The notes: generated by a model from the sequence alone, not told the origin. Numbered from the stretch's first letter, positions 46,495 to 56,965 are shown. The stretch: 63,024 nt of DNA from Mycobacteriaceae bacterium (GCA_019749805.1 JAIEPH010000013.1:1-63024), one strand, 5' to 3'. Numbers and translations: made by a program.

Positions 46495-47304
46495 GTGAGC
46501 GCATCAGCGATGAGCCCTCGGTCGAAGAGCAAATCACCTGGGCCAGGAGAGGTTGAACTCGACTTTGCCCGTGAGTGGGTGGAGTTTTTCGATCCCGACA
46601 ACCCCGAGCATCTGATCGCGGCCGACATGACGTGGCTGCTGTCGCGGTGGACGTGCGTGTTCGGCACGCCCGCCTGTCAGGGCACAGTGGAGGGCAGACC
46701 CGACGACGGATGCTGCAGCCATGGGGCCTTCATGTCGGACAAGAACGATATCGCCGAACTGGAAGAGGCGGTCAAACTCCTGACCGACGAGGACTGGCAA
46801 TTCCGGGACAAGGGTCTCGGTAAAAAGGGCTACCTCGAAATGGACGAGTACGACGACAAACCCAATCTGCGCACGCGGAAGTACAAGGGCGCCTGCATCT
46901 TTCTGAACCGTCCCGGCTTCGCCGGCGGTATCGGATGCGCGCTGCACTCGAAAGCGCTCAAGATCGGCGTCGAACCGCTGACCCTCAAACCCGAGGTCTG
47001 CTGGCAGCTGCCAATCCGCCGCACCCAGGAATGGGTGGAACGACCCGACGGCACCGAGATACTGAAGACGTGGATCACCGAGTACGACCGGCGCGGCTGG
47101 GGCGAGGGCGGTGCCGACCTGCACTGGTATTGCACCGGCGATCCAAACGCCCATGTCGGGAAGAAGGCGGTGTGGGAGTCCTACGCCGCAGAACTCACCG
47201 AACTGCTCGGCGAGAAGGCCTACGCAGAGCTGGCCGCGATGTGTAAGCGGCGCAGCGCTTTAGGGCTGATCGCCGTACACCCCGCGACCCGCGCGGCCGA
47301 ATGA
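46495..47304 (+). CDS. Cysteine-rich conserved protein (Rv0495c-like)
   Basis: 269 residues with nine cysteines in a pattern C(6)C, CC, then singles in GACIFL, GIGCALH, EVCWQL, WYCTGD and AMCKRR. This resembles metal-binding, perhaps Fe-S or zinc, proteins but I cannot assign a family. It is conserved in mycobacteria as Rv0495c. The GTG at 46495 is the probable start; TTG 46486 gives three more residues. It is coupled to the YciI-like gene by ATGA. Confidence 0.83.
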   Translation: MSASAMSPRSKSKSPGPGEVELDFAREWVEFFDPDNPEHLIAADMTWLLSRWTCVFGTPACQGTVEGRPDDGCCSHGAFMSDKNDIAELEEAVKLLTDEDWQFRDKGLGKKGYLEMDEYDDKPNLRTRKYKGACIFLNRPGFAGGIGCALHSKALKIGVEPLTLKPEVCWQLPIRRTQEWVERPDGTEILKTWITEYDRRGWGEGGADLHWYCTGDPNAHVGKKAVWESYAAELTELLGEKAYAELAAMCKRRSALGLIAVHPATRAAE

Positions 47305-47585
47305 GCCTGTTCTTCTTTCGCCTGACTCCGCCACGGGCGGATTTCGCGCAGACGATGACACCTGCCGAACAGCAGGCGATGGCAGCTCATCAGGAGTACT
47401 GGGAGCAGCTGGAGGCCGACGGCAGGGTCGTGGTTTACGGTCCGGTTGCCGACCCCGAGGGCGTGTGGGGTCTTGGTGTCCTGCGCGCGGCTGACCGCGC
47501 CGAGGTGCTGGCCATCGCGGAGAGCGATCCGTCAGTCACCGCGGGCGTCAACACCTTTGAGGTGTTCGAGATCCTCGGTTCGTAG
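47301..47585 (+). CDS. YciI-like protein
   Basis: 94 residues of the YCII-related ferredoxin-like fold: [38 protein letters not shown] (His of the active-site pair) and the terminal [10 protein letters not shown]. Family members are small enzymes of unknown or varied role. The ATG overlaps the preceding stop, so it is translated with the cysteine-rich protein. It converges on regX3 with 3 nt between stops. Confidence 0.85.
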   Translation: MSLFFFRLTPPRADFAQTMTPAEQQAMAAHQEYWEQLEADGRVVVYGPVADPEGVWGLGVLRAADRAEVLAIAESDPSVTAGVNTFEVFEILGS

Positions 47586-47588
47586 CGG

Positions 47589-48275
47589 CTACCCCTCCAG
47601 TTTGTAGCCCAGGCCGCGGACCGTGACCAGATGAACGGGATTCGCGGGGTCGGACTCGATCTTCGACCGCAGCCGTTTCACGTGCACGTCAAGGGTTTTC
47701 GTGTCGCCGACGTAGTCGGCGCCCCACACCCGGTCGATCAGCTGACCGCGGGTGAGCACCCGGCCACTGTTGCGCATCAGGTACTCGAGGAGGTCGAACT
47801 CTTTGAGCGGCAGCGTGATCGCATCGCCGTTGACCGAAACAACGTGCCGTTCGACGTCCATCCGCACCGGCCCGGCTTCCAACACGCCGTCGCCGATCCC
47901 TGCGTCGTCGTTGTCGCTGCCGCGACGCAGCACGGCGCGAATGCGCGCAATCAGTTCCCGCGCGGAGTACGGCTTCGTCACGTAGTCGTCGGCCCCGAGT
48001 TCGAGTCCGACCACCTTGTCGATTTCACTGTCGCGAGCCGTCACCATGATGACGGGAACGCTTGAGCGCGAACGCAATTGTTTGCAGACGTCCGTGCCGC
48101 TCATCCCTGGAAGCATCAGGTCCAACAGGACGATGTCGGCACCGGCCCGCTCGAACTCGGCCAGGGCCGACGGCCCGTCGGCCACTACCGTGGCCTCGAA
48201 GCCCTCCTTGCGCAGGAGAAAGGCCAGGGGATCGGCCAAGGACTCCTCGTCCTCCACGATCAACACGCTGGTCAT
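47589..48275 (-). CDS. regX3: Response regulator RegX3
   Basis: 228 residues, OmpR/PhoB class. The receiver has the acidic pair in VEDEES, the phosphorylated Asp in LLDLMLPGMSG (about 52), and the Lys in VTKPYSARE. The winged helix ends in DVHVKRLRSKIESDPANP and VRGLGYKLEG. It answers phosphate limitation, regulating phosphate uptake and, in M. tuberculosis, ESX-5 secretion. The ATG at 48275 starts MTSVLIVEDEE; longer frames enter senX3. It lies only 7 nt after the senX3 stop. Confidence 0.95.
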   Translation of the reverse strand: MTSVLIVEDEESLADPLAFLLRKEGFEATVVADGPSALAEFERAGADIVLLDLMLPGMSGTDVCKQLRSRSSVPVIMVTARDSEIDKVVGLELGADDYVTKPYSARELIARIRAVLRRGSDNDDAGIGDGVLEAGPVRMDVERHVVSVNGDAITLPLKEFDLLEYLMRNSGRVLTRGQLIDRVWGADYVGDTKTLDVHVKRLRSKIESDPANPVHLVTVRGLGYKLEG

Positions 48276-48282
48276 TGTCTGG

Positions 48283-49470
48283 CTAGTCCTCTCGTTCGAC
48301 GTGCACTTCTGGGTCATCGTCACCCTGCGGATATGCCGGAATCGACAGGGTGAACGTCGATCCCGTTCCTGGTTGACTCCACAGCCGGATGGCTCCGTTG
48401 TGGTTGGCGGCGACGTGCTTCACGATCGCCAATCCGAGTCCCGTGCCACCGGTGGCCCGGGAACGCGCCTTGTCGACGCGGAAGAACCGTTCGAACACCC
48501 GCTCCTGATCCGCGCGGGCGATGCCGAAACCGCGGTCGGTGACGGCGATTTCGATGTTGTCGCCGCGGCGGCGCCTGCTGATCGACACCGCAGAACCGTT
48601 AGGCGAGTAGGCAATTGCGTTGGACACCAGGTTCGCGATGGCGGTGACCAACAGCGGCTGGTCACCCAATACACGGAATCCGGTCGGCGCGTCGGTCGTG
48701 ATCGCGATGTCGGAGTTGTCGGCGGCCACCTTGTACCGCGACAGCGCCTCGGCCACCACGGTGTCGACGTCGACGGCTTCCAGGTCGGGCAGCGGTTCGG
48801 CGCCTTGCAGCCGCGACAGCTCGATCAGTTCGCCCACCATGTTGCCCAGCCGATTCGACTCAACCAACATCTTCTCGGCGAACCGGCGCACCGTCTCGGG
48901 GTCATCGGCCGATGCCAGCACCGCCTCGGCGAGCACCCCCATCGCACCGACGGGGGTCTTGAGTTCGTGGCTGACGTTGGCGACGAAGTCGCGGCGGGTC
49001 GCCTCCATCCGCGCATGCTCGGACTGGTCGTCGACGTAGACGACGGCGAAGCGGCGATCCTGCTCGGTCAGCAGGCGGACGTGCCCGCGGACCGATAATC
49101 CCGATCGGCCCGGATGGGCACGCTTGCGTGGCGACAGGTCGACCTCACCGTCCTCGCCGGTGGTCAGGGTGCGTTCGGCCGCCAGCCACGCGCGGTCGTC
49201 GAGCAGCCGGTCACGCACCAGACCCAGCTCGCGGGCCCGGTCGTTGGTGTAGACAACGTCACGGTAGGTGTCGACCACGACGATCCCGACCGGCGATTGC
49301 GACACGATGTGGGCGAGCATCTGGGAAACGGTGATCCCCGACTGCGCGGTCGCGCGCCGTTGCCTGCGCTCCATCAGCCGGGGCGCCAACCCCGCCCCGA
49401 GCGCCGCACCGATCACCAGGGCGAGCAGTGCCACGAGCGCTGACAGCAGCAGCGCCGATACCACACTCAC
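48283..49470 (-). CDS. senX3: Sensor histidine kinase SenX3
   Basis: 395 residues: one clear N-terminal membrane segment (about 5-29), a PAS-like domain (about 45-150; [20 protein letters not shown]), the HisKA phospho-acceptor in [14 protein letters not shown] (about 168), and the ATPase domain with [18 protein letters not shown] and [11 protein letters not shown]. It phosphorylates RegX3 when phosphate is low, working with the PhoU/Pst system. Gene order senX3-regX3 after gpm is typical for mycobacteria. Confidence 0.95.
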   Translation of the reverse strand: MSVVSALLLSALVALLALVIGAALGAGLAPRLMERRQRRATAQSGITVSQMLAHIVSQSPVGIVVVDTYRDVVYTNDRARELGLVRDRLLDDRAWLAAERTLTTGEDGEVDLSPRKRAHPGRSGLSVRGHVRLLTEQDRRFAVVYVDDQSEHARMEATRRDFVANVSHELKTPVGAMGVLAEAVLASADDPETVRRFAEKMLVESNRLGNMVGELIELSRLQGAEPLPDLEAVDVDTVVAEALSRYKVAADNSDIAITTDAPTGFRVLGDQPLLVTAIANLVSNAIAYSPNGSAVSISRRRRGDNIEIAVTDRGFGIARADQERVFERFFRVDKARSRATGGTGLGLAIVKHVAANHNGAIRLWSQPGTGSTFTLSIPAYPQGDDDPEVHVERED

Positions 49471-49573
49471 GCGAAAATCGTACGCACCCGGTGAACGTCA
49501 TCCCAGCAGCGTGCGGCCAAATCGGGACAAGTCACAGAAGGAATCTAGGAAATTCGAACCCTGGCTTTCCCCC

Positions 49574-49591
49574 GTTAACCCGCCGTTTGCC
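49574..49591. promoter_or_regulatory. Candidate PhoB/RegX3-type direct repeat upstream of senX3
   Basis: GTTAACC (49574-49580) and GTTTGCC (49585-49591) start 11 nt apart, the spacing of PhoB-class direct repeats. The site lies 104 nt before the senX3 start, in the 141-base gap after gpmA. It could serve autoregulation by RegX3. Match to the mycobacterial consensus was judged from memory only. Confidence 0.4.
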
Positions 49592-49611
49592 CGGCGGCAC
49601 TGTTCTGCGGG

Positions 49612-50358
49612 CTACTTCGCGCCCTGCGCAGCAACTGCGGCCGCACCCGCCGCCGCAGCCTCGGGGTCCAGGTAGGTGCCGCCGACGACCGTGGGCTTGA
49701 GGTCGGAATCCAGGTCGTAGCGAAGAGGAATGCCGGTCGGAATGTTCAGTCCGACCACGTCTTCGTCCGACATTCCGTCCAGATACTTCACCAATGCGCG
49801 CAGCGAGTTGCCGTGGGCGGCGATCAGCACGGTCTTGCCGGCACGAAGATCGGGCACGATCGTGCCCTCGAAATACGGCACGAATCGCTCGACGACGTCC
49901 TTGAGGCACTCGGTCAGCGGGCCACCGTCGATATCGGCGTACCGCGGATCGCGGTCCTGGCTGAACGGGCTGCCCGCCTCGATCGGCGGTGGCGGAGTGT
50001 CGTAGCTGCGCCGCCACTTCATGAACTGCTCTTCGCCGTACTTGTCCTTGGTCTCGGCCTTGTTGAGGCCCTGCAGGGCGCCGTAGTGCCGCTCGTTGAG
50101 CCGCCAGTCGCGGTGCACCGGAATCCAGTGCCGGTCCGCGGCGTCCAGCGCCAGGTTTGCGGTGGTGATCGCCCGGCGCAGCAGCGAGGTGTACAGCACG
50201 TCGGGCTGACGGTCGAGCTCCTTGATCAGCTCGCCCGCGCGCAACGCCTCGGCCCTGCCCTTATCGGTGAGGTCGACGTCGACCCAGCCGGTGAACAAGT
50301 TCTTCGCGTTCCACTCGCTCTCACCGTGCCGCAGCAGAATCAGCGTGGAGTCTCCCAT
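49612..50358 (-). CDS. gpmA: 2,3-bisphosphoglycerate-dependent phosphoglycerate mutase
   Basis: 248 residues. The phospho-histidine is in [11 protein letters not shown] (about 8-18), followed by [10 protein letters not shown], and the second His in [22 protein letters not shown] and the long central insert distinguish the glycolytic dPGM from broader phosphatases. It interconverts 3- and 2-phosphoglycerate. The ATG at 50358 gives the usual [13 protein letters not shown] start. It stands between the YbjN gene and senX3, as gpm1 does in M. tuberculosis. Confidence 0.94.
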   Translation of the reverse strand: MGDSTLILLRHGESEWNAKNLFTGWVDVDLTDKGRAEALRAGELIKELDRQPDVLYTSLLRRAITTANLALDAADRHWIPVHRDWRLNERHYGALQGLNKAETKDKYGEEQFMKWRRSYDTPPPPIEAGSPFSQDRDPRYADIDGGPLTECLKDVVERFVPYFEGTIVPDLRAGKTVLIAAHGNSLRALVKYLDGMSDEDVVGLNIPTGIPLRYDLDSDLKPTVVGGTYLDPEAAAAGAAAVAAQGAK

Positions 50359-50368
50359 GGCACAGAGC

Positions 50369-50890
50369 CTAGTCGGCGGCGTCCTCATCGTCTTCGTCGA
50401 TGAGGTGAGCGAAGGCCTGCAGGTTCTTCAGCGACTCGCCACGCGACACCCGCCACTCCCACTCTTTTTGGATGGAGGACCGAAAACCCAACTCCAGCAA
50501 GGTGTTGAAGTCCGAGTCCACGGCTTCGAGCACTTGACCGAGCACCCGGTCGATCTCTTCGGAGGTGACCGACGCCAGCGCCATCCGGCCGACGAGGTAG
50601 ATGTCCCCGACGTTGTCCAGCGTGTAGGCGACGCCGTACAGACGGCGGTTGCGCTTCAGCAGAAACCGGTAGACGCCCTCGTGGTTTTCGTCGGGTTTAC
50701 GGCAGACGAACGCTTCCACGCGCACCGAATGTTCACCGATGGACAGGATGGTGTTGGTCGTCAGCCTACGCTCGCCGGGCAGTTCAACGATGATGCCCGG
50801 CAACCCGCCGCGGGCGCCTTCATGGCGGGTGCAGGTGAGGCCGTTCTCCTTGCAGGCCTGCTCGATGATGTCCCGCGCGCTGGCAGTCAC
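50369..50890 (-). CDS. YbjN domain protein
   Basis: 173 residues of the YbjN family, a type III-secretion-chaperone-like fold: [46 protein letters not shown] and [22 protein letters not shown]. Role unknown; it is Rv0487-like and always next to mshA. GTG start overlaps the mshA stop as GTGA, so it is probably co-translated. The acidic tail is DEDDEDAAD. Confidence 0.87.
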   Translation of the reverse strand: MTASARDIIEQACKENGLTCTRHEGARGGLPGIIVELPGERRLTTNTILSIGEHSVRVEAFVCRKPDENHEGVYRFLLKRNRRLYGVAYTLDNVGDIYLVGRMALASVTSEEIDRVLGQVLEAVDSDFNTLLELGFRSSIQKEWEWRVSRGESLKNLQAFAHLIDEDDEDAAD

Positions 50891-52245
50891 GCACGCACCC
50901 CGCGCCGGATCGTGAAGCGCCGGACACTGCGGCGCGCCGCCACATCCTTGCGCTGGCGGGCGCGGTAGTCGGTCATCGCACGTCCGTAGCTGGTGAGCAG
51001 CGCGTCGACGGTGCGGGCCCACGAGAACGTCGCGGCGTGCTCGACGGCGGCCGCGTGCATCGTCTCCGGTCCCTTGTCCAACACGGCGCCGATGGCGTTC
51101 GCCCAGTCATCCACGTCGTGGCCGTCGACCAGCGTTCCGGTGACGCCGTCGCGCACCGCGACCGGCAGCCCGCCGACGGCGGCCGCCACGACTGGCGTCC
51201 CACACGCCTGCGCCTCGATGGCGACGAGCCCGAACGATTCCGAATAGCTCGGCACGGCGACCAGATCGGCGGCCCGGTACACGTCGACCAGTTGATCGCG
51301 CGACTGCGGCGGCAGGAATGTCACGTGTGCGGTGATACCCAGTTCGTCGGCCAATTGAATCAACGACTCGGGTGCGGCGAGCCCACTGCCAGACGGTCCG
51401 CCGGCCACGAGCACCCGCAGTGCGCTGAACCGGCCGGTCAATCGGGCCGCGGCGCGCAGCAGCACGTCGGGCGCCTTCAGCGGTTGGATCCGCCCGACGA
51501 AGGCCAGCACCTGCTCGTCCGCGCGCAGCCCCAGCGCGCCGCGTGCGGCGGCCCGGTCACCGGGTGAGAACAGCTCGAGGTCGACGCCGGGGTGGACGAC
51601 GTCAATGCGTGCCGGATCGGCGTGGTGCAGCGAAACAAGTTGGCGTGCTTCGGTTTCGGTGTTGACGATCATCCGGTCGGCCTCGTCGACCACCTGCTGC
51701 TCGCCGACCGCGCGCAGCGGCGGCTCGGGTGCGTCACCGTCGGCGAGCGCCGCATTCTTGACCGCGGCCAGAGTGTGCGCCGTATGTACGAGCGGCACGG
51801 CCCACCGATCCCGTGCCAGCCACCCCACTTGACCGGACAACCAGTAGTGCGAGTGCACGACGTCGTAGTAGCCGGGCTCGTGGGTGGCCTCGGCGCGCAG
51901 GACGCCCGCGGTGAAGGCGCACAGCTGGGTGGGCAGGTCGTACTTGTCCAGACCCTCGAACGGGCCGGCGACGACGTTGCGGACGAGGACCCCCGGCGCG
52001 ACGTGCACGGCGGGCGCATCCGCCGACGACGTCGCCCTGGTGAAGATCTCCACCTCGACGCCGCGGCGGGCCATCTGCAGCGCGCTTTGCAGGACGTAGA
52101 CGTTCATGCCGCCCGCGTCTCCGGTGCCGGGCTGCGCCAGCGGCGACGTGTGCACGGAAAGAATGGCTACTCGCCGCGGAGCCGGAAGGCCGGCGACATC
52201 AGGCCCCGGAACCGTAAGACCTGTCAGATCCGTGGCTGGGCGCAC
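50887..52245 (-). CDS. mshA: D-inositol-3-phosphate glycosyltransferase (mycothiol synthesis)
   Basis: 452 residues, GT-B family 4. [22 protein letters not shown] holds the nucleotide-sugar start loop (split as [14 protein letters not shown] and AGGMNVYV), HSHYWLSG, and the C-terminal half has [25 protein letters not shown] and [19 protein letters not shown] with the ExxxxxxxE. It joins GlcNAc to inositol phosphate, the first step of mycothiol. The GTG at 52245 makes the N-terminus longer than the M. smegmatis protein as I remember it; residues 8-23 coincide with a palindromic repeat (52179-52200). Confidence 0.93.
   Translation of the reverse strand: MRPATDLTGLTVPGPDVAGLPAPRRVAILSVHTSPLAQPGTGDAGGMNVYVLQSALQMARRGVEVEIFTRATSSADAPAVHVAPGVLVRNVVAGPFEGLDKYDLPTQLCAFTAGVLRAEATHEPGYYDVVHSHYWLSGQVGWLARDRWAVPLVHTAHTLAAVKNAALADGDAPEPPLRAVGEQQVVDEADRMIVNTETEARQLVSLHHADPARIDVVHPGVDLELFSPGDRAAARGALGLRADEQVLAFVGRIQPLKAPDVLLRAAARLTGRFSALRVLVAGGPSGSGLAAPESLIQLADELGITAHVTFLPPQSRDQLVDVYRAADLVAVPSYSESFGLVAIEAQACGTPVVAAAVGGLPVAVRDGVTGTLVDGHDVDDWANAIGAVLDKGPETMHAAAVEHAATFSWARTVDALLTSYGRAMTDYRARQRKDVAARRSVRRFTIRRGVRA
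52179..52200. repeat. Copy of the dispersed palindromic repeat in mshA
   Basis: The 22 bases starting GAGCCGGAAGGCCGGCGACA and ending TC are identical to 41221-41242. Here they lie in frame in the 5' end of mshA, encoding the DVAGLPAP segment. The core GCCGG-AAGG-CCGGC can form a hairpin. Confidence 0.7.
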
Positions 52246-52281
52246 ACAGACATGTCTACACCGTGGCCGGACGCCGGCGGG

Positions 52282-53562
52282 CTACGCACTCACCTCGGGG
52301 CGCCGGTTGAGGGCACGCTTCATCGCGCCGATTGGGTCGGCGTAGAGCCCGACGAGGGACACCACGCCGGCGCCGGCCTCCTGCACCCGATTACCGAACG
52401 CCGTGACCCGGATCTGACGCGGCGGCATGACCGAGCGTTGCGTGTACGCCGCCTCGACCAATTCCATGCCCTCCGGATACTCGGTGAAGGCTTGGCCGCC
52501 GACCACGAGGTCGTCGGGGTTGAGCATGTCGCGCAGCAGCGCGACAGCCTGGCCGAGCACCCTGGCCCGCTCGGCGAGCAGTCCCTGCGCCTGCTCGTTG
52601 CCCTGCCGGGCCGCCCGCAGCACCGCCTGCATCGTCGATGCGGGACCGTCGCCGCTAATGATGCGGGCCTTGCGGGCGGCGATCAGCACGGCTTCGTCGC
52701 TCACGGTGGACTCCAGCTGGCCGGTGCCGCCCAGCAGCTCGGAGTCCGCGGGCAGGGCGGCGATGGTGCCGGGACCGCTGCTCGGGGAATGCACCCGCCC
52801 GCCGATGGACAGCGCGTAGCCGACGGTCTCGCGGGCGTAGACGTAAAGGCTTGTTCCCGCCCTCTCGGACACCTGCAGCCGTCGGCCTCCGAGCAGTAGT
52901 TCGGCACCGGCCATCGCGTCGACGTGGGAGGCGACCGACACCGGCAGGCCGAGGGCCTCGGCGAGCACCGGCCCGACTGGAGCCTCCGACCAGCCCAGCC
53001 GCGGATGATCGAGGTAACCCGTCGCGCTGTCGACGACGCCGCCCGCGGCCACGCCGACCCAGAGCACCCGGCGGCGGTGCCAACGGCTGAGGTAGCAGCG
53101 CGCGCTGGTGGCCAACGACGCAAGGGCGGCGGCCTGCGGGGCACGCGGCGTCGGCGTCTCGACGACGTCGAGCGTGCGGCCGAACAGATCGGTGGCCACG
53201 ATGCTGGTCGTGCGCGCACCGATGTGGACGCCCAGGGTCAGGTACGGCTCGTGGTTCACCTCGACGGGAACTCGCGGCCTGCCGATGGCTCCGGAGACGG
53301 CCAGGTCGGCGCGCTCCCGCAGGACTCCCGCATCGAGCAGCGCGGTCACCTGACGGTTGACCGTGGCGATGCTGAGTCCGGTGACCTGCGCGATGACGTC
53401 ACGCGCGATAGGACCGCGCAGGCGCGCGGCGCTGAACACCGAGCCCGCGGCCGCCTCCGCTACCCGTAGCGAGGGCGCCACGACATGGTGACGTGCAAGC
53501 AGAGCACGCTTGGCGCGAGCGGGGGCGGCGGGCTTATGGAGAGTGGGAGATGCGATGCGCAC
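52282..53562 (-). CDS. ROK family transcriptional regulator
   Basis: 426 residues. An N-terminal winged helix (about 35-90; GPIARDVIAQVTGLSIATVN, RQVTALLDAGVLRE) precedes a ROK sugar-kinase-like domain (about 105-415). The phosphate loop reads LTLGVHIGARTTSIVATDLF; the usual catalytic DxGxT/N is changed (GVHIGART) and the zinc-binding HxC..C cysteines are absent, so it should sense a sugar rather than phosphorylate. AAAGGACA precedes the GTG at 53562. It is Rv0485-like, next to mshA, and faces the SDR gene. Confidence 0.88.
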   Translation of the reverse strand: MRIASPTLHKPAAPARAKRALLARHHVVAPSLRVAEAAAGSVFSAARLRGPIARDVIAQVTGLSIATVNRQVTALLDAGVLRERADLAVSGAIGRPRVPVEVNHEPYLTLGVHIGARTTSIVATDLFGRTLDVVETPTPRAPQAAALASLATSARCYLSRWHRRRVLWVGVAAGGVVDSATGYLDHPRLGWSEAPVGPVLAEALGLPVSVASHVDAMAGAELLLGGRRLQVSERAGTSLYVYARETVGYALSIGGRVHSPSSGPGTIAALPADSELLGGTGQLESTVSDEAVLIAARKARIISGDGPASTMQAVLRAARQGNEQAQGLLAERARVLGQAVALLRDMLNPDDLVVGGQAFTEYPEGMELVEAAYTQRSVMPPRQIRVTAFGNRVQEAGAGVVSLVGLYADPIGAMKRALNRRPEVSA

Positions 53563-53719
53563 GGGAGTGTCCTTTTGTGAAGTCGGCCGGGGGGTCGGTG
53601 CCACACCCGGGGACTGCCGTCAGGACAGCAGAATCAGGAGCGGCGAAGTGCGCAACTACAACAGTGCCGCCGCGTGATGCGGGCAGCCTGACTCCTGGAC
53701 ACGCGACGAATTTAACACG

Positions 53720-53733
53720 CCAACTAAAGTTGG
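53720..53733. promoter_or_regulatory. Palindrome overlapping the SDR promoter, candidate ROK operator
   Basis: CCAACTAAAGTTGG has perfect 6-bp arms. Inside it TAAAGT (53725-53730) is a -10 located exactly 7 nt before the ATG at 53738, so the SDR message is probably leaderless. An AACTAA-like element is common in sites of ROK repressors such as XylR. Protein bound here would block the SDR gene. Confidence 0.55.
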
Positions 53734-53737
53734 GCCC

Positions 53738-54496
53738 ATGACCACACCAGAGACCGACAGGCGGGTCGCGGTGGTGACCGGCGCCAGCGCCGGTATCGGT
53801 GCAGCGACCGCGAGAACCCTTGCAGCCCTTGGCTTTCATGTGGTTTGCGCAGCCCGGCGCGCGGAGCCGATCCAGGCCCTGGCCGACGAGATCGGCGGCA
53901 CCGCGATTGTGACCGACGTCACCGATTCCGACGCCGTCGACGCCCTGGCCGACAGCCTGAACAGGGTCGATGTGCTGGTGAACAACGCCGGCGGCGCGCG
54001 CGGACTCGAGCCGGTGGCAGAGGCCGATATCGAGCACTGGCGGTGGATGTGGGAGGCCAATGTTCTGGGCACCCTGCGGGTCACCCGCGCGCTGCTGCCG
54101 AAGCTGATCGACTCCGGCGACGGGCTGATCGTCACGGTCACCTCGATCGCCGCTGTCGAGATCTACGACAACGGCGGCGGTTACACCTCGGCCAAACACG
54201 CCCAGGGAGTACTGCATCGCACGCTGCGCAGCGAGCTGCTCGGAAAACCGGTGCGGCTCACCGAAGTTGCGCCGGGCATGGTGAAGACCGACTTCTCACT
54301 GCGCCGGTTCGACGGTGACGAGGAGCGCGCCGCCAAGGTGTACGAAGGTGTCACACCGCTGGTGGCCGAGGACATCGCCGAGGTGATCGGGTTCGTCGCC
54401 AGCCGCCCGTCCCACGTCGACCTGGATCTGATCGTGGTCCGGCCGCGTGACCAGGTCAGCGGCGCCAGCGGATCCCGGTTCAACCGCCAGACCTAA
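53738..54496 (+). CDS. Short-chain dehydrogenase/reductase
   Basis: 252 residues, classical SDR. TGASAGIGAATA is the nucleotide loop, NNAGGA the second motif, Ser in VTSIAAVE and YTSAK the catalytic pair. The absence of an Asp after beta-2 (CAARRAEP) favours NADP. It resembles the YdfG/serine dehydrogenase-like group; substrate unknown. Rv0484c occupies the same place. It is probably regulated through the palindrome covering its -10. Confidence 0.9.
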   Translation: MTTPETDRRVAVVTGASAGIGAATARTLAALGFHVVCAARRAEPIQALADEIGGTAIVTDVTDSDAVDALADSLNRVDVLVNNAGGARGLEPVAEADIEHWRWMWEANVLGTLRVTRALLPKLIDSGDGLIVTVTSIAAVEIYDNGGGYTSAKHAQGVLHRTLRSELLGKPVRLTEVAPGMVKTDFSLRRFDGDEERAAKVYEGVTPLVAEDIAEVIGFVASRPSHVDLDLIVVRPRDQVSGASGSRFNRQT

Positions 54497-54512
54497 CGCC
54501 TCGAGTGTGGGC

Positions 54513-54526
54513 TTGGCGCACGCCAA
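54513..54526. terminator. Hairpin between convergent SDR and L,D-transpeptidase genes
   Basis: TTGGCGCACGCCAA forms a 5-bp stem with a GCAC loop in the 73-base gap; a second imperfect hairpin follows around GGGTAACCC. Both could act on either strand. Confidence 0.45.
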
Positions 54527-54569
54527 CGGGCCCCTGAGCGTGCGGGTAACCCACGTTCGGCGGGATCGG

Positions 54570-55868
54570 TCAGCCGCCGGGGCGGCCTGCGCCGGCGGGC
54601 TCCGGTGCACCCGACGGCGTGGCAGGAGCGGTGCTGGGAATCCCGACGGGTGAAGCCTGGTCCGACAGCGCGGACATTGACGTCCACTCGTCCCAAGGAA
54701 CCGCCCAGTCCCAGATATCGCCGTCGGCGTAGGACAGCTGGATCCGCGTCCCGGTGACCTCGACCGGATCGCCGTAGATCGCGCTGTTGAAATACTGCTG
54801 GGCGTCGGACTCGGACAGGTTGATGCAGCCGTTGGTGACGTTCGAGTTGCCCTGCGAACCGAGGCTGGCCGGGTTGGCGTGGATGAACTCGCCGTTGTTC
54901 GAGATCCGAACGGCGAACCGCTCGCGGATGTTGGCGTATCCGGCCGCGGGGTTGGTCATGTAGAAGTCTTCGTACTTCTCGGTGACGACGTGCACGCCGC
55001 TGCGGGTCACGTTGCGATCCAGGTCGCCCTCGCCGTAGCTGCACGGGAAGTCCATGATGACCGCGCCGCCGGCGTCGAGCACCTGGATGCGGTGCGACGA
55101 CGCTTCGGCCTTGACCAGCTGACGACGGCCGATCTCGAACGTCAGCGTCGAATCCGCCGCGCCGAACGCGCCCTCGCCGAACGGAACCCCGTAGAGCTTG
55201 GCGTCGACGTGCACCTTCGTGCCCGCCGGGTAGTAATCCTTGGTACGCCAGTGCATGCGCGAGCCGCCGATTTCGTCGGGTAGCCATGCCCAGCTGCCCT
55301 CGACGGCCGGTTCGGTGGTGACCTTGACCGCCTTCTCGACGGACGCCTTGTCGCTGATCGACGCGTCGAACTGGATGATGATCGGCGCCGCGACGCCGAC
55401 GACTTGGCCGTCGGCGAGCTGGAACCGGCCGCTGACCTGAGAGCTGGGGTTGACGGTGGTGAAATTGCCTGCGACGGGTTGCGCATTGCCGTCACGGCCG
55501 ACCACCGAGCCACTCCACGTGTACTCGACGCCGTAGCCGAGCGGTTCGGTGATGTTGAAGGCGGTGCGATCGCGGTTGAGCGCACCCGCGACGGCCTTGC
55601 CATCGGGATTCGTCAGCGCGACCCGCTGGAACCAGCCGTCGCGGACCTCGATCCCGATGGCCGCGGTCGGCACCACATCAGCGGTGGCGTCGGCGGGTTG
55701 GTATGTCAGCGACGGTGCGGGCGGCGCGATCGCCTCGCCGGCTGAAGGCAGGGACCCCTTGGAACAGGCCGCCAGAGCGCCCGGCGCGATGACGCCTACC
55801 GCAAACGCGGTCAAGGCGCGTCGCCTGGATATCGCCGGCACAGGGGGCACGGCATCGGCTGGGCTCAC
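54570..55868 (-). CDS. L,D-transpeptidase lipoprotein (LprQ/LdtMt5-like)
   Basis: 432 residues. A twin-arginine-like SRRRALTAF precedes the lipobox ALAAC (Cys 35). Two immunoglobulin-like domains (about 55-250) carry the YkuD domain (about 250-378). The catalytic Cys 348 lies in [11 protein letters not shown], with His 330 in FIHANPAS; the usual S/T-H-G-C has Asn instead of His. A Pro/Ala-rich tail follows. It forms 3-3 cross-links in peptidoglycan. The gene order with murB matches Rv0483-Rv0482. Confidence 0.91.
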   Translation of the reverse strand: MSPADAVPPVPAISRRRALTAFAVGVIAPGALAACSKGSLPSAGEAIAPPAPSLTYQPADATADVVPTAAIGIEVRDGWFQRVALTNPDGKAVAGALNRDRTAFNITEPLGYGVEYTWSGSVVGRDGNAQPVAGNFTTVNPSSQVSGRFQLADGQVVGVAAPIIIQFDASISDKASVEKAVKVTTEPAVEGSWAWLPDEIGGSRMHWRTKDYYPAGTKVHVDAKLYGVPFGEGAFGAADSTLTFEIGRRQLVKAEASSHRIQVLDAGGAVIMDFPCSYGEGDLDRNVTRSGVHVVTEKYEDFYMTNPAAGYANIRERFAVRISNNGEFIHANPASLGSQGNSNVTNGCINLSESDAQQYFNSAIYGDPVEVTGTRIQLSYADGDIWDWAVPWDEWTSMSALSDQASPVGIPSTAPATPSGAPEPAGAGRPGG

Positions 55869-55883
55869 GTGGACCCAGGGTAC

Positions 55884-56939
55884 CTAGAGAGCGGCGCCAA
55901 TCAGAATTGGTTCGGGTGTGAGTTCGATCCCGAATGTCGTTCTGACACCGTCGCGTACCACCCTGGCCAGCGCAATCACATCAGATGTCGTCGCTTTGCC
56001 CCGATTGGTCACAGCCAGCGCATGCTTGGTCGACAGCCGCGCTACATGGTCGTTGCCCGGATAGCCCTTGGCGAAGCCCGCACGCTCCACAAGCCATCCA
56101 GCGGCCAGCTTGACGCCGTCGGGCGCCGGATAGTTGGGCACGACTCCGTCGACGCCGCCCCTGAGCCGCTCGAAGACTTCATGGTCGACGACGGGGTTGG
56201 TGAAGAACGAGCCCACGCTCCAGGTGTCGTGGTCGGCCTCGTCGAGCACCATGCCCTTGCGAGCTCGCAACGCCAGCACCGCGTCCCGCACGCGGGCGGC
56301 GTCGACCCGCGAATTCGGTTCTGCACCAAGGGCATTGGCGAGCTCACCGTAGCGCATCGGTGCACTGAGTCCGTCGGGACGCAATTCGAATTCCACCTCG
56401 AGCACGATCGAGGCGGAGGAATGCTTGAGGACGCTGGTGCGGTAGCCGAACTGCAGCGTCGACGGTCCGACCCAGGAGTCCTGCCCCGTCCGGCGGTCGA
56501 GCAGCCGCACCCGGCTGATCGTGTCGGCGACCTCGGCACCGTACGCGCCGACGTTCTGAACCGGCGTCGCACCGGCGGAGCCCGGGATACCGGACAGGCA
56601 TTCCAAGCCGCCCAGCCCGTGCGCAAGCGACGTCACGACGACGTCGTCCCACGCCGCGCCGGCCTCCGCGCGCACGACGTTTCCCTCGACGGTGATCTCG
56701 GTGTTGGCGAGCAGGACGACGGTGAGGTCGGTGAGGTCGTCGGCCAGCACGACGTTGGATCCACCTGCGAGCACGAGGGCATCGCTGTCGGGGCCGAGCG
56801 CGCGCGTCACGTCGACGACCTTCTGGGTGGTGTCGCAGGTGATCAGCCGTTGCGCAACGGGTCCCACGCGCAGGGTGGTCAGCGGCGCCAACGGCACCGC
56901 CTCGGAGACGGACGCGCCGCCGATGAGCGAGGTGACCAC
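55884..56939 (-). CDS. murB: UDP-N-acetylenolpyruvoylglucosamine reductase
   Basis: 351 residues, type I MurB. FAD binding is by [14 protein letters not shown] and [28 protein letters not shown] has the substrate Arg/Tyr, and [10 protein letters not shown] the catalytic Ser. It makes UDP-MurNAc, the first committed peptidoglycan precursor. The lipoprotein gene begins 15 nt after its stop, so cell-wall synthesis genes form a pair. Confidence 0.95.
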   Translation of the reverse strand: MVTSLIGGASVSEAVPLAPLTTLRVGPVAQRLITCDTTQKVVDVTRALGPDSDALVLAGGSNVVLADDLTDLTVVLLANTEITVEGNVVRAEAGAAWDDVVVTSLAHGLGGLECLSGIPGSAGATPVQNVGAYGAEVADTISRVRLLDRRTGQDSWVGPSTLQFGYRTSVLKHSSASIVLEVEFELRPDGLSAPMRYGELANALGAEPNSRVDAARVRDAVLALRARKGMVLDEADHDTWSVGSFFTNPVVDHEVFERLRGGVDGVVPNYPAPDGVKLAAGWLVERAGFAKGYPGNDHVARLSTKHALAVTNRGKATTSDVIALARVVRDGVRTTFGIELTPEPILIGAAL

Positions 56940-56965
56940 GGGCGGTAACGGTAGCGTGGCCAGCT

